From Spirochaetales bacterium UBA6872 (lineage in GTDB: Bacteria > Spirochaetota > Spirochaetia > Sphaerochaetales > Sphaerochaetaceae), in contig DKCO01000038.1 of the NCBI GenBank assembly GCA_002452215.1, positions 1-31,088 on the forward strand: 31,088 bases of DNA, given 5' to 3'. The notes beneath the pieces are model-generated. The model was not told the DNA's origin. It did not search any database and worked only from the letters and a program-made list of their open reading frames with translations. The translations under genes were made by a program, and so were the position numbers. This document shows, in pieces, positions 1-7,476 of this stretch (positions are counted from its first letter, which is position 1; each line of letters opens with the position of its first letter).

Positions 1-149
1 TAGACTTTTTTAACAGCCCCTCTCTCTTCTGATGCATATAGAGGCATAACTGTATCTTGGTCCCACTCGAGAATCGCCAATATGTGATTCAACTTTACAA
101 TTTGCTTGTCTTTATCCTTCAATACAGCTAACGCCTGCTCTTTATTCAT
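1..149 (-). CDS. M32 family carboxypeptidase (carboxypeptidase Taq type), N-terminal part only
   Basis: The first 49 codons of a minus-strand gene that runs off the left edge. The peptide begins MNKEQALAVLKDKDK and contains ILEWDQDTVMP followed by ASEERG. The WDQ-T-MP signature near the N-terminus, followed by an acidic stretch and an arginine, is typical of M32 metallocarboxypeptidases, which remove C-terminal residues using a zinc bound by a downstream HEXXH motif that is not in this window. The ATG overlaps the thrS stop by one base (TAATG), and an AAGGAG site lies about 9 bases upstream, so the gene is translationally coupled to thrS and should share the T-box leader. The family call rests on a short segment. 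Confidence 0.72.
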   Translation of the reverse strand, partial: MNKEQALAVLKDKDKQIVKLNHILAILEWDQDTVMPLYASEERGAVKKV

Positions 150-1888
150 TAAATCTGCTCCTTCGAATCGACAGTCTTATGAACTTCTTCTATGAAATCT
201 GATGTTGGGATTCCATTTACTTGCTTTCCATTCCTGTAGCGAATCGAGACAAGATCTGAAGCCATCTCCTTTTCACCTATTATGAGCATGTAAGGAGTCT
301 TCATCTTCTGCGCTTTCCTGATCTTGGCATTCATTCTATCATCTGAAAGGTCTGTCACAACTCTGAAACCTTCCATTCTGAGCCTCTTTTCCAAAGCTTT
401 GGAATAGTCATATGCCACTTCAGCAACAGGAATAATTGCAATCTGATCCGGAGCTAACCATGGTGGGAATGCCCCAGCATAATGCTCAATTAGGACACCA
501 AAGAACCTCTCTATTGATCCCAAAAGAGCCCTATGTATCATATATGGTCGCTTTTCAACGCCATCCTTGTCGACGAATGTCAAGTTGAACCTGTCTGGGA
601 GATTGAAATCAAATTGCACAGTGGAAAGTTGCCACTCTCTTCCGATTGCATCCTTGATCTTCAAATCGATCTTTGGACCGTAGAAAGCACCGCCTCCTTC
701 ATCGATATCATATTGAAGGCCTTCTTTCTCAACAGCTCTTGTCAATGCTTCTGTAGCAGCATCCCACCTCTCTTTTTCACCAACAGATTTCTCAGGTTTT
801 GTAGAAATATACGCATGTATCTCCTTGAAGCCGAAACTATGGAGCATCGAGAGTGAGAATCTCAACACTTCCATAATCTCATCATCCATTTGCTCTGGAG
901 TTACAAACAAGTGGGCATCGTCTTGTGTAAACCCTCTTACTCTCATCAATCCATGGAGAGCTCCAGCCTTTTCGTATCTATATACTGTTCCAAGCTCTGC
1001 CCATCTGCATGGAAGATCCCTGTAGCTCTTCTTGTCGTTTTGGTAAATCATGATATGAAAAGGACAGTTCATTGGCTTTACGTAGTAATCCATATTATCC
1101 ATCTCCATAGGTGGATACATAGACTCTTTATAAAAGCCCAAGTGGCCAGATGTTTCCCAAAGCCATGATTTTCCTACATGGGGCGTATAAACCATCTCAT
1201 AGCCGTTTTTATAGTGCTCAGCTCTCCAAAAATCCTCAATCACTTGTCTTATCCTTGCTCCCCTTGGATGCCAATAGACAAGTCCTGGACCAGCCTCTTC
1301 GTGTAGAGAGAACAAATCCAGCTCCTTTCCAAGTTTTCTATGGTCTCTCTTTTCTATATCAGCCAAATGATCAAGATATGCACGAAGTTCCTTCGCTGAT
1401 GGCCATGCTGTTCCATAGATTCTTGTAAGCATCTGGTTCTTCTCGTTTCCTCTCCAGTATGCACCAGCTATGTTCAAAAGCTTGAATCCATCAGGAACAA
1501 GATCTGCTGTAGAATCAACATGAGGGCCTCGGCAAAGATCTGTAAAATTGCCTTGGTTATATACTGTTACAACCTCTCCCTCTGGGATTGCATCCAAAAG
1601 CTCCAGCTTGTACTTCTGGTTCTTGAACATCTCTCTCGCCTCTTGTCTGGAAACCTCTTTCCTTATAAAAGGCTTGCCTTGCTTCATGATCTCTCTCATC
1701 TTCTCTGAAATAGCATCCAGATCCTCTTGAGTCAAAGCCCTAGGCAATTCGAAATCATAGTAGAAGCCATTCTCGATTGCAGGCCCGATTGCAATCTGGG
1801 CTGTCGGGAAAAGCTCCAAGACAGCCTCTGCCATCACATGGGCTGTCGAATGTCTCAATTTTTCCAAATCAATCTCTTTCTTAGCCAT
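149..1888 (-). CDS. thrS: Threonyl-tRNA synthetase lacking the TGS domain
   Basis: Class II synthetase that charges tRNA-Thr in the cytoplasm and edits Ser-tRNA-Thr. The 579-residue protein starts directly at the editing domain: HSTAH (His13, His17) and CRGPH (Cys119, His123) are the editing-site motifs. The catalytic core shows the zinc ligands Cys275 (MNCPFH), His326 (DDAHLF) and His452. The motif 2 region is RYEKAGALHG and motif 3 is IHRALLGSIERFF. The C-terminal anticodon-binding domain begins near residue 480. The usual enzyme is about 640 residues with an N-terminal TGS domain; that domain is absent here. The start is ATG with AAGGAG 6 bases upstream, 18 bases beyond the terminator poly-T tract of the T-box leader. 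No in-frame upstream extension is plausible, because that sequence is the riboswitch. Confidence 0.97.
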   Translation of the reverse strand: MAKKEIDLEKLRHSTAHVMAEAVLELFPTAQIAIGPAIENGFYYDFELPRALTQEDLDAISEKMREIMKQGKPFIRKEVSRQEAREMFKNQKYKLELLDAIPEGEVVTVYNQGNFTDLCRGPHVDSTADLVPDGFKLLNIAGAYWRGNEKNQMLTRIYGTAWPSAKELRAYLDHLADIEKRDHRKLGKELDLFSLHEEAGPGLVYWHPRGARIRQVIEDFWRAEHYKNGYEMVYTPHVGKSWLWETSGHLGFYKESMYPPMEMDNMDYYVKPMNCPFHIMIYQNDKKSYRDLPCRWAELGTVYRYEKAGALHGLMRVRGFTQDDAHLFVTPEQMDDEIMEVLRFSLSMLHSFGFKEIHAYISTKPEKSVGEKERWDAATEALTRAVEKEGLQYDIDEGGGAFYGPKIDLKIKDAIGREWQLSTVQFDFNLPDRFNLTFVDKDGVEKRPYMIHRALLGSIERFFGVLIEHYAGAFPPWLAPDQIAIIPVAEVAYDYSKALEKRLRMEGFRVVTDLSDDRMNAKIRKAQKMKTPYMLIIGEKEMASDLVSIRYRNGKQVNGIPTSDFIEEVHKTVDSKEQI

Positions 1889-1906
1889 AGTTATCTCCTT
1901 CCAAAT

Positions 1907-1969
1907 AAAAAAGAAAAAGCCCTTACAGCTTAATCCTTACACTTATGCAAGGACGAAGCTATAAAGGCT
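1907..1969 (-). terminator. Terminator hairpin of the T-box leader
   Basis: On the minus strand AGCCTTTATAGCTT pairs with AAGCTGTAAGGGCT (two G-U pairs). The stem is extended by GTCCTT pairing with AAGGAT around a short loop, and is followed by TTTTTCTTTTTT. The 5' arm begins at the end of the T-box core (GGAGCC), so the terminator and the antiterminator are mutually exclusive, as expected for this riboswitch class. Confidence 0.9.
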
Positions 1970-2176
1970 CCGCGGTTCCACCTTGCTTCCCCACCCAAAA
2001 GGAGGGACGCTCTTATCCATTGACGCTGGGTACGGCATGCCATACTCGTTTCCTTTGAGGCATGCAGCTCGGAAGTGGTTTTCATACTCTATCTCCAGGT
2101 GTCTCACACCCGTTGAAAACGGACACCCTCTCACTGGCAGAATCAAGCACTACTCGTCTTCGTCTACGCTGATAGC
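1907..2176 (-). promoter_or_regulatory. T-box riboswitch, threonine-specific, upstream of thrS
   Basis: The minus-strand leader contains the T-box core AAGGTGGAACCGCGG (1970-1984), the best conserved element of tRNA-sensing T-box leaders. Upstream are a GACGAGTAGTG segment like the AGUA turn of stem I, a GAGAGGGTG segment, and a specifier region where ACC (2077-2079) lies six bases before the conserved GAGCTGC. ACC is a threonine codon, which fits the downstream gene. A GCATGCC/GGCATGC pair (2034-2065) probably forms a later stem. The bulge reads TGGA, which predicts a U discriminator base on the cognate tRNA. A terminator follows. A possible -10 (TATTAT, 2183-2188) without a convincing -35 would start transcription near 2176. 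Confidence 0.93.
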
Positions 2177-2225
2177 AAAAGGATAATAAATTAAATTCAA
2201 CAAATCAAGAGAAGAACACACCATA

Positions 2226-2258
2226 CATGATGCTCTATGAGAAAACCAGAGCATCATG
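2226..2258 (-). terminator. Stem-loop after the M81 gene
   Basis: A perfect 11-bp inverted repeat, CATGATGCTCT and its complement, with an 11-base loop, lies 18 bases past the stop of the M81 gene. No U-run follows on the minus strand, so it may be an mRNA 3'-end stabiliser or processing structure instead of a true intrinsic terminator. Confidence 0.45.
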
Positions 2259-2276
2259 AAATAGAATATAACACTT

Positions 2277-3758
2277 TCAGCCCCAGATAAGCTCTGGTTC
2301 CAAACCTTTATCGCTATCAAGAGGATAAATTGGCCTTTTAAGCCTCTTATAATGCAAGCGCGAAAATACTTCATTCGTACTTCCATCTGTCAATGCCATC
2401 ATGGAACGCTTTGCAATGCTCCTTATCTCAGGCTCAAGATAGCCAAGCTTAACAACAATGCATTTGCATTCCTCTGGCTTTATCCCCAACACTCTCATCA
2501 TATCGGGATCATAGCATCCCACATGACCAGATGTGACAATTACATAAATGCCATCGACATCCAATAAAGCCAAATCTTTGTTCTGTGCCCCACTCCACTC
2601 CTTCTTAAGAGATATGACTTTTGCATTTATATCCAAAGGAGTACTTGTGACAGTGTCAAATTTTGCACCCAATGACCCCTTTACATAAGCGCCGACACCC
2701 ACATCAAAAGCTTTTTTCACAATATCAGGATCATAAAATGCTTGGTATACCAAAGGTGGAGAGAGTTTCGAAAGATCGCTATGTGCCAAGATTCTTTTCA
2801 AAAAGTTTGTGACATCTTGGGATGAACCTGCGGTTGGATTGTCACCACTGTCTGATATTACAACAGGCCAAACGCCACTCTTGATCGACTCATTTGCTTT
2901 TTCCAGACACTCATTAGGCTCATATGTCTCATTGTAAAAATGGAATTTCTCTCTTGAGTCCCAGAATATAGAAGCCAGCTCCTTTGCATATCTATCGGCA
3001 TCATCTTGGCTCTTTTTCGTAACAACAAGCGCTGTGACCCCATTCTCCTCAGTATCTGCCCATGGAAAACCGAGAAGATATGATGCAGCCATCACATCTG
3101 GCCTCTTTTCGTAATCACGCAATATCGATATCAAACTCTTCATTGGCTCGACACTGGTTTCTGATTGCTCACCAGCAACAAGCATAGGAATATGGACAGC
3201 CGCCATTTTGGGGCTAAGCTTTTCCTCCAAGCATTCAATCACCAGTCTTGCCGCATGTTCGCCTGTTTGGTATGTATCTGTGTGAGGTGCGCACTTGTAG
3301 CCAACAAAACCATTTGCATTTTTAAGCATCCTATCTGTAATAGTCGCATGCATATCCAGGGAAGAGAATATTGGGATATCTGGGCATATTAACCTAATAC
3401 TCTCGAGAATATCGCCCTCAGCTTCCCCTATACCATGGACTCTCATCGACCCATGTAGAGATAAGCAAATAGCATCCAAAGGAAGACTCTCCTTTATCTT
3501 GTCTAGCATCTCGCTCTTGAGCTTAAAATAATATTCACTATCCCACTCTCCATTCGGGACAGCACGAGCAATCAAAGTCGGAACGACTTCATAGCCAGCA
3601 GAGAGCAAAGCATGGATTGCACCACTTATCGAGTCCTCTCTCTCACCTTTAAAGAGCTCCTCACTTCGTCTTACCCATATATCGCTTTTTGATGTGATAA
3701 TAGGATTGAATGTATCAGACTCATGGTGGAGTCCCCCAACTAGAATACGTCCTTTCAT
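2277..3758 (-). CDS. M81 family metallopeptidase (MlrC / DUF1485-like)
   Basis: A 493-residue protein with the layout of the microcystinase C family: an N-terminal DUF1485 domain beginning GRILVGGLHHESDTFNP, an SLHGSM motif, SSLDMHAT, and CAPHTDTYQTGE, with histidines and aspartates that would bind zinc. The C-terminal MlrC domain shows ISDSGDNPTAGSSQDVT. The family name comes from a microcystin-degrading enzyme, but members are widespread in bacteria without that pathway and are often next to transporters; the substrate here is unknown. No signal peptide is seen, so it is cytoplasmic. The start has GGGAGG about 7 bases upstream, 12 bases after the ROK gene stop. It is the last gene of the transporter operon, so an imported small peptide or amide-linked sugar is a possible substrate (inference). 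Confidence 0.88.
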   Translation of the reverse strand: MKGRILVGGLHHESDTFNPIITSKSDIWVRRSEELFKGEREDSISGAIHALLSAGYEVVPTLIARAVPNGEWDSEYYFKLKSEMLDKIKESLPLDAICLSLHGSMRVHGIGEAEGDILESIRLICPDIPIFSSLDMHATITDRMLKNANGFVGYKCAPHTDTYQTGEHAARLVIECLEEKLSPKMAAVHIPMLVAGEQSETSVEPMKSLISILRDYEKRPDVMAASYLLGFPWADTEENGVTALVVTKKSQDDADRYAKELASIFWDSREKFHFYNETYEPNECLEKANESIKSGVWPVVISDSGDNPTAGSSQDVTNFLKRILAHSDLSKLSPPLVYQAFYDPDIVKKAFDVGVGAYVKGSLGAKFDTVTSTPLDINAKVISLKKEWSGAQNKDLALLDVDGIYVIVTSGHVGCYDPDMMRVLGIKPEECKCIVVKLGYLEPEIRSIAKRSMMALTDGSTNEVFSRLHYKRLKRPIYPLDSDKGLEPELIWG

Positions 3759-3770
3759 GGCTTTTCCTCC

Positions 3771-4925
3771 CTAGTCCATGCCAATTATTGCGAATCGTCT
3801 TTCGTCCTCTTCTGTAATCCCGACTTGCGGAACCCTGAAAAGCCAATCGAGTATATAGCAAGCAGCACCCATACTCGGATCATAGCTGCTGTTTTCAGAG
3901 ATTTGCAGCCTCGTGTATGGAAGCAATGCTCCAAAGCGGCTTTTATATTCATTGTCTACAATCTCTTGCAAGATGCTGCGAAACGGATCATCTGCCAAAA
4001 ATCCACCAATGTATATGCATGAAGGATCTATCAAGCAAGATGATGAAAGATAGTTCGAGAAAACTTCCCTTATAAGGCTCTTCACAGCCTCCTTGTTGCT
4101 TTCCAGAGCAGAAAGATCAGCATTGGAAAGAGAAACTTGGTGGCCGATCTCATCAATCATATTGGATGCAAACTCACCAGCTCTTCCATGCGCACCCTTA
4201 TAGAGCTTGCCTGATATCACAAGTCCTGAGCCTATTCCTATCAATGGAACATTCGAAGGAAGATCTACAACATCATGCTTTCTGAAAAGAATGTAAATAA
4301 AATCGTCAAATGGATTTCCTTCCAAGAGAAAACGCAAAGCTGAGCAATTTGCATCATTTTCAAGAAACACAGGATATGGATACTTTGAGAGAAAGCTTGC
4401 AAACGATGCATTCTTCAGTCCATGCGTCCAGCAATCCTCAACCGTAAAAGGGTCAGGATAGACAACGCCAGGGATTGCAATGCAGACTCCAAGCAAAGAC
4501 AATGGAGATGCTAATGCCTCAGCTTTTTCCAAAGCCTCTGACAGCCTCATCTTATAAAGCTCGGGGCCTTTCTCATAATATGACACTGTATAGCTAAGCT
4601 CGATCTTGAGCCTCACTCTCCCAAGAATATCAAGCAAAGAAAGACGATAGAAACCAACAAGCAACTCTATGCCAGCGACCAAGCCTCTATCAAGATTAAG
4701 AGAGAGTGCTTTTTGCTTGCGTCCCTTTCCTGAGGATTCAAGCACTCCGCACTCATTTATTACTCCTTGCTCAATAAGGCGCTGAGTACTATAAGTCACA
4801 GTCGAGGCTTGAAGTCCAAGTGTATCAGAGATCTCTATACGGCTCATTGGTCCTTTTCTTAAAAGATTCAAAATAAGACATGTATTAGCTATCTTCTGGT
4901 ATTGGCTATTGCCTACTGGAATCAT
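3771..4925 (-). CDS. ROK family transcriptional regulator (NagC/XylR type)
   Basis: The 384-residue protein has an N-terminal winged helix (about residues 9-70; MSRIEISDTLGLQASTVTY and GVINECG), a basic linker (SSGKGRKQKAL), then a ROK sugar-kinase-like fold with GVCIAIPGVV, LENDANCSAL and GIGSGLVI. It most likely represses or derepresses the sugar operon in which it lies. The kinase phosphate loop is degenerate (AGIELLVGFYRLSLLD) and the usual ROK zinc cluster CxCGxxGCxE is missing after HGRAGEF, so it is probably not an enzyme and may bind ligand without the structural zinc. Its ATG overlaps the cutC stop (ATGA), with AAGGA 7 bases upstream. Confidence 0.9.
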   Translation of the reverse strand: MIPVGNSQYQKIANTCLILNLLRKGPMSRIEISDTLGLQASTVTYSTQRLIEQGVINECGVLESSGKGRKQKALSLNLDRGLVAGIELLVGFYRLSLLDILGRVRLKIELSYTVSYYEKGPELYKMRLSEALEKAEALASPLSLLGVCIAIPGVVYPDPFTVEDCWTHGLKNASFASFLSKYPYPVFLENDANCSALRFLLEGNPFDDFIYILFRKHDVVDLPSNVPLIGIGSGLVISGKLYKGAHGRAGEFASNMIDEIGHQVSLSNADLSALESNKEAVKSLIREVFSNYLSSSCLIDPSCIYIGGFLADDPFRSILQEIVDNEYKSRFGALLPYTRLQISENSSYDPSMGAACYILDWLFRVPQVGITEEDERRFAIIGMD

Positions 4926-5659
4926 AGCATCTTCCTTATTGTCTCGACTCTTTTCTCATCTGTACAAGTCAGCATGAACTCGTCTTGCCTCAAAAACCCG
5001 CCCATGTATATATGTTCAGGGTGGAAAACCATCTTGGATCTGTATTCACTAGGAAGATATACATGGTATTCTTTTGCCTTGATCTTAGCATTGAGTTTCT
5101 CGAAGTTCCTTTCTGTTATTCCACATCCAGGCATTACTATGATGCAATCTCCTGCTCTTTCGACAAGAGACGAAAGCAACTCTGATCCTTCTGCAACAGT
5201 AGCTTCAAGGCCACTTGTGAGGACTCTGTCGACTTTGAGATTTATCAAATCGTCAAGGCTCTTGAAAGCATCTCTCGTCATATCGAATGCTCTATGGAAT
5301 GTCACAGACAAAGGCCTTGCAAGATCAATAATCTCACGGCTTCTTTCCATATCTATATCGCCATCAGGCGTAAGAATTCCGAAAACTATCCCATTCACTC
5401 CAAGCTCTTTGAAGACTTTTACATCCTCCTTCATAGTCTTGAATTCAGTATCAGAATAGCAAAAATCACCACCTCTAGGACGAATCATGGCATTGATAGC
5501 TATTTTTGTAAGCTCTTTTGCAATCTTGACAGTCCCGAATGAAGGAGTAAGCCCTCCTTCGAAAAGATCGCTGCAAAGCTCGACTCGATCAGCACCGCCC
5601 TTTTCAGCTGCAATCACAGACTCTACAGAATCCAAGCAAATCTCTATCAATGGTCTCAT
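4922..5659 (-). CDS. cutC: CutC family protein
   Basis: A 245-residue TIM-barrel protein of the CutC family. Conserved segments are LIEICLDSVESVIAAEKGGA, RVELCSDLFEGGLTPSFG, MIRPRGGDFCYSD, VFGILTPDGDID, VTFHRAFD, LTSGLEATV and IVMPGCGI. CutC was named for copper tolerance in E. coli, but that role is disputed and the true reaction is not settled; its place among sugar-transport genes suggests a catabolic or sugar-processing role (inference). The chosen ATG has AAGGAGG 6 bases upstream; a TTG one codon earlier is a poorer start. It follows the permease gene by 21 bases and overlaps the ROK gene. Confidence 0.93.
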   Translation of the reverse strand: MRPLIEICLDSVESVIAAEKGGADRVELCSDLFEGGLTPSFGTVKIAKELTKIAINAMIRPRGGDFCYSDTEFKTMKEDVKVFKELGVNGIVFGILTPDGDIDMERSREIIDLARPLSVTFHRAFDMTRDAFKSLDDLINLKVDRVLTSGLEATVAEGSELLSSLVERAGDCIIVMPGCGITERNFEKLNAKIKAKEYHVYLPSEYRSKMVFHPEHIYMGGFLRQDEFMLTCTDEKRVETIRKML

Positions 5660-5680
5660 CAAGATCCTCCTTTAAAAAAG

Positions 5681-6529
5681 CTATTCTTTTATAGCTCCCT
5701 CTCCAAAACCTGTAACAAGTGCATTATGAGCTATAATGTAAAAAATGAACATCGGAATCGTGCCAATAACAAGAGCTGAGAATTGTAGTCCATAATCTTG
5801 GTTCAATCTGCCAGCAAACGAGTTGATTGTAACTGGCAACGAGCGCATGTTCTCGCCACTTGTGAGCGTGAATACAAGCAAAAACTCATTCCAGTTATTC
5901 AAAAAATTCAAGACAGCGATTGTTGCAATCACTGGAGTAGAGAGCATGAATATTATCTTCCAGAAGATATATCTGTAGCTTGCACCATCTATGATTGCGG
6001 CCTCAACTAAAGCATCAGGAATGCCTTTGATGAATGAAACAGCTATCATAATGGCCATTGGAAGCCCAAATGCAATGTAAGGAAGAATAACACCAAGTCG
6101 AGTATTGTAAAGGCCAATATTCGTCTCCATTATAAAAAGAGGTGTGATTACTGAATTTACTGTTATCAACAACCCCAACGTAAATAATGCCATATAGATT
6201 CTACAACTTCTGTATCCGAATTTTGTGAGTGCAAATCCTGCCGCAAGAGAAAGCAAGACTACCAAAGATGTAGAGACAAGCGAATAAAACAGGCTGTTTG
6301 AGAAAGCATTGAATATATTTCCATATTCGAACGCTTTTATGTAATTTGCCAATGTAGGCTCTTTAGGCAAAGCAATAGGATGGATCAATATCTCGCCATT
6401 AAGCTTGAAAGATGAGTAGAACATCCAGACCATTGGCATTAGCGTAATAAGCGTGAAGAGCACCAAGAAGGCATATGAAAATATCGTCCATCCTGTTGAT
6501 ATCTTCTTGGCTCTTTTGTTCTTCTCCAT
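5681..6529 (-). CDS. Carbohydrate ABC transporter permease (MalG type)
   Basis: Inner-membrane permease with six predicted transmembrane segments, beginning after a basic N-terminus (EKNKRAKKIS) and ending GFGEGAIKE, as in the MalG/UgpE group. The ATPase-contact EAA loop reads VEAAIIDGASYRYIFWKIIF. The start is placed at the ATG with GAGG 6 bases upstream (282 residues); a GTG four codons earlier overlaps the preceding stop but lacks a binding site. It pairs with the neighbouring permease and the binding protein. No ATP-binding subunit is encoded here, so a shared MsiK-like ATPase elsewhere is likely. Confidence 0.95.
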   Translation of the reverse strand: MEKNKRAKKISTGWTIFSYAFLVLFTLITLMPMVWMFYSSFKLNGEILIHPIALPKEPTLANYIKAFEYGNIFNAFSNSLFYSLVSTSLVVLLSLAAGFALTKFGYRSCRIYMALFTLGLLITVNSVITPLFIMETNIGLYNTRLGVILPYIAFGLPMAIMIAVSFIKGIPDALVEAAIIDGASYRYIFWKIIFMLSTPVIATIAVLNFLNNWNEFLLVFTLTSGENMRSLPVTINSFAGRLNQDYGLQFSALVIGTIPMFIFYIIAHNALVTGFGEGAIKE

Positions 6530-6537
6530 TTTTGACC

Positions 6538-7422
6538 TCACTCGTATTTTTTCTCGACTCTGCTGTAGATATAGCGTGCCAAGGATATCAAGCCAACGCT
6601 AAGGATAACGATTATTATTGACACAGCACTCCCATAGCCGTAGTTGCTGAAAGTGAATGTCTGCTTGTAAAGATAGATTGCCATCACTGATGTGTAGTCG
6701 ACAGGGCCACCGCCAGTCATTGCAAAGACCAGATCAAAGCTCTTCAGACTGCCACTTATTGCAAGAACAGAGCAAGTGAAAATAACATTCGAAAGGGCTG
6801 GCAGAACTATCTTTGATATAATTGTCGACTCGCGAGCTCCATCGATTGCAGCGGCTTCAAAGACAGAGTCTGGAATGCGTTGCAAATTCGCGAGGAATAT
6901 TACCATATACAAACTTGTATGTTGCCAAAGAAGCACTATAAGGATCGGAATCATAGCAAGATTTTTGTTCTCGAATATCTTCACAACATAGTCTGGATTG
7001 CCAGTCACAGCTCTTATGAAAGCCGTATAAATTCCAACAGGAGAGAAGATCCTATTCCAGAGAAGTGCCACAACGACAGAGCTTATTGTAATAGGAAGAA
7101 AGATCATCATCTCGAAGAATTTCGCACATTTCACCCATTTTCGATACAAAAGATATGAAAGTATGATACCTAGCGGTATTTGGCCTAGAACAGATATCAA
7201 TGTTATCTGGATATTGTTCCATAGCGAACGCTGGAACTCTGGATCCTTGAATATGTTTATGTAGTTTCCAAGTCCAATAAATCCTACCATCCTATATTGT
7301 CGCCACTTTGTAAATGACAAGCCTAAGCTAACGAGGATAGGAAATATTATGATGCCTATGTATATTATGAATGCTGGCATCAGAAGCATATAGAAACTTA
7401 TTGCTTTATCTTTGGACTTCAC
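6538..7422 (-). CDS. Carbohydrate ABC transporter permease (MalF type)
   Basis: Inner-membrane permease of the MalF/UgpA group, 294 residues, six predicted membrane segments; the EAA loop is FEAAAIDGARESTIISKIVL and a GGGP segment follows (AMTGGGPVDYTSV). The start chosen is a GTG (protein begins MKSKDKAISFYML) with GGGAGGG about 6 bases upstream. The longer reading frame begins at a TTG inside a strong hairpin and is unlikely to be used. It is the partner of the downstream MalG-type permease. Confidence 0.94.
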   Translation of the reverse strand: MKSKDKAISFYMLLMPAFIIYIGIIIFPILVSLGLSFTKWRQYRMVGFIGLGNYINIFKDPEFQRSLWNNIQITLISVLGQIPLGIILSYLLYRKWVKCAKFFEMMIFLPITISSVVVALLWNRIFSPVGIYTAFIRAVTGNPDYVVKIFENKNLAMIPILIVLLWQHTSLYMVIFLANLQRIPDSVFEAAAIDGARESTIISKIVLPALSNVIFTCSVLAISGSLKSFDLVFAMTGGGPVDYTSVMAIYLYKQTFTFSNYGYGSAVSIIIVILSVGLISLARYIYSRVEKKYE

Positions 7423-7443
7423 CGTTTTCCCTCCCCATTTAGA

Positions 7444-7468
7444 GAGAGTGGCGCTTAGCACCACTCTC
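7444..7468 (-). promoter_or_regulatory. Intercistronic hairpin between binding-protein and permease genes
   Basis: GAGAGTGGTGC, a TAA loop and GCGCCACTCTC form an 11-bp stem with one G-U pair in the gap between the binding-protein stop and the permease start. No U-run follows. Such structures commonly protect the 3' end of binding-protein mRNA, so that it is made in excess over the permeases. Confidence 0.75.
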
Positions 7469-7476
7469 AAATGATT

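Noticed and set aside
1943..2186. Open frames of about 67 codons on both strands upstream of thrS
   Set aside because: They lie inside the T-box leader, and their sequence is explained by RNA structure; they have no ribosome binding sites.
7423..7470. Longer start of the MalF-type permease at a TTG
   Set aside because: The TTG lies in a strong hairpin without a binding site, and a GTG with a good site follows.
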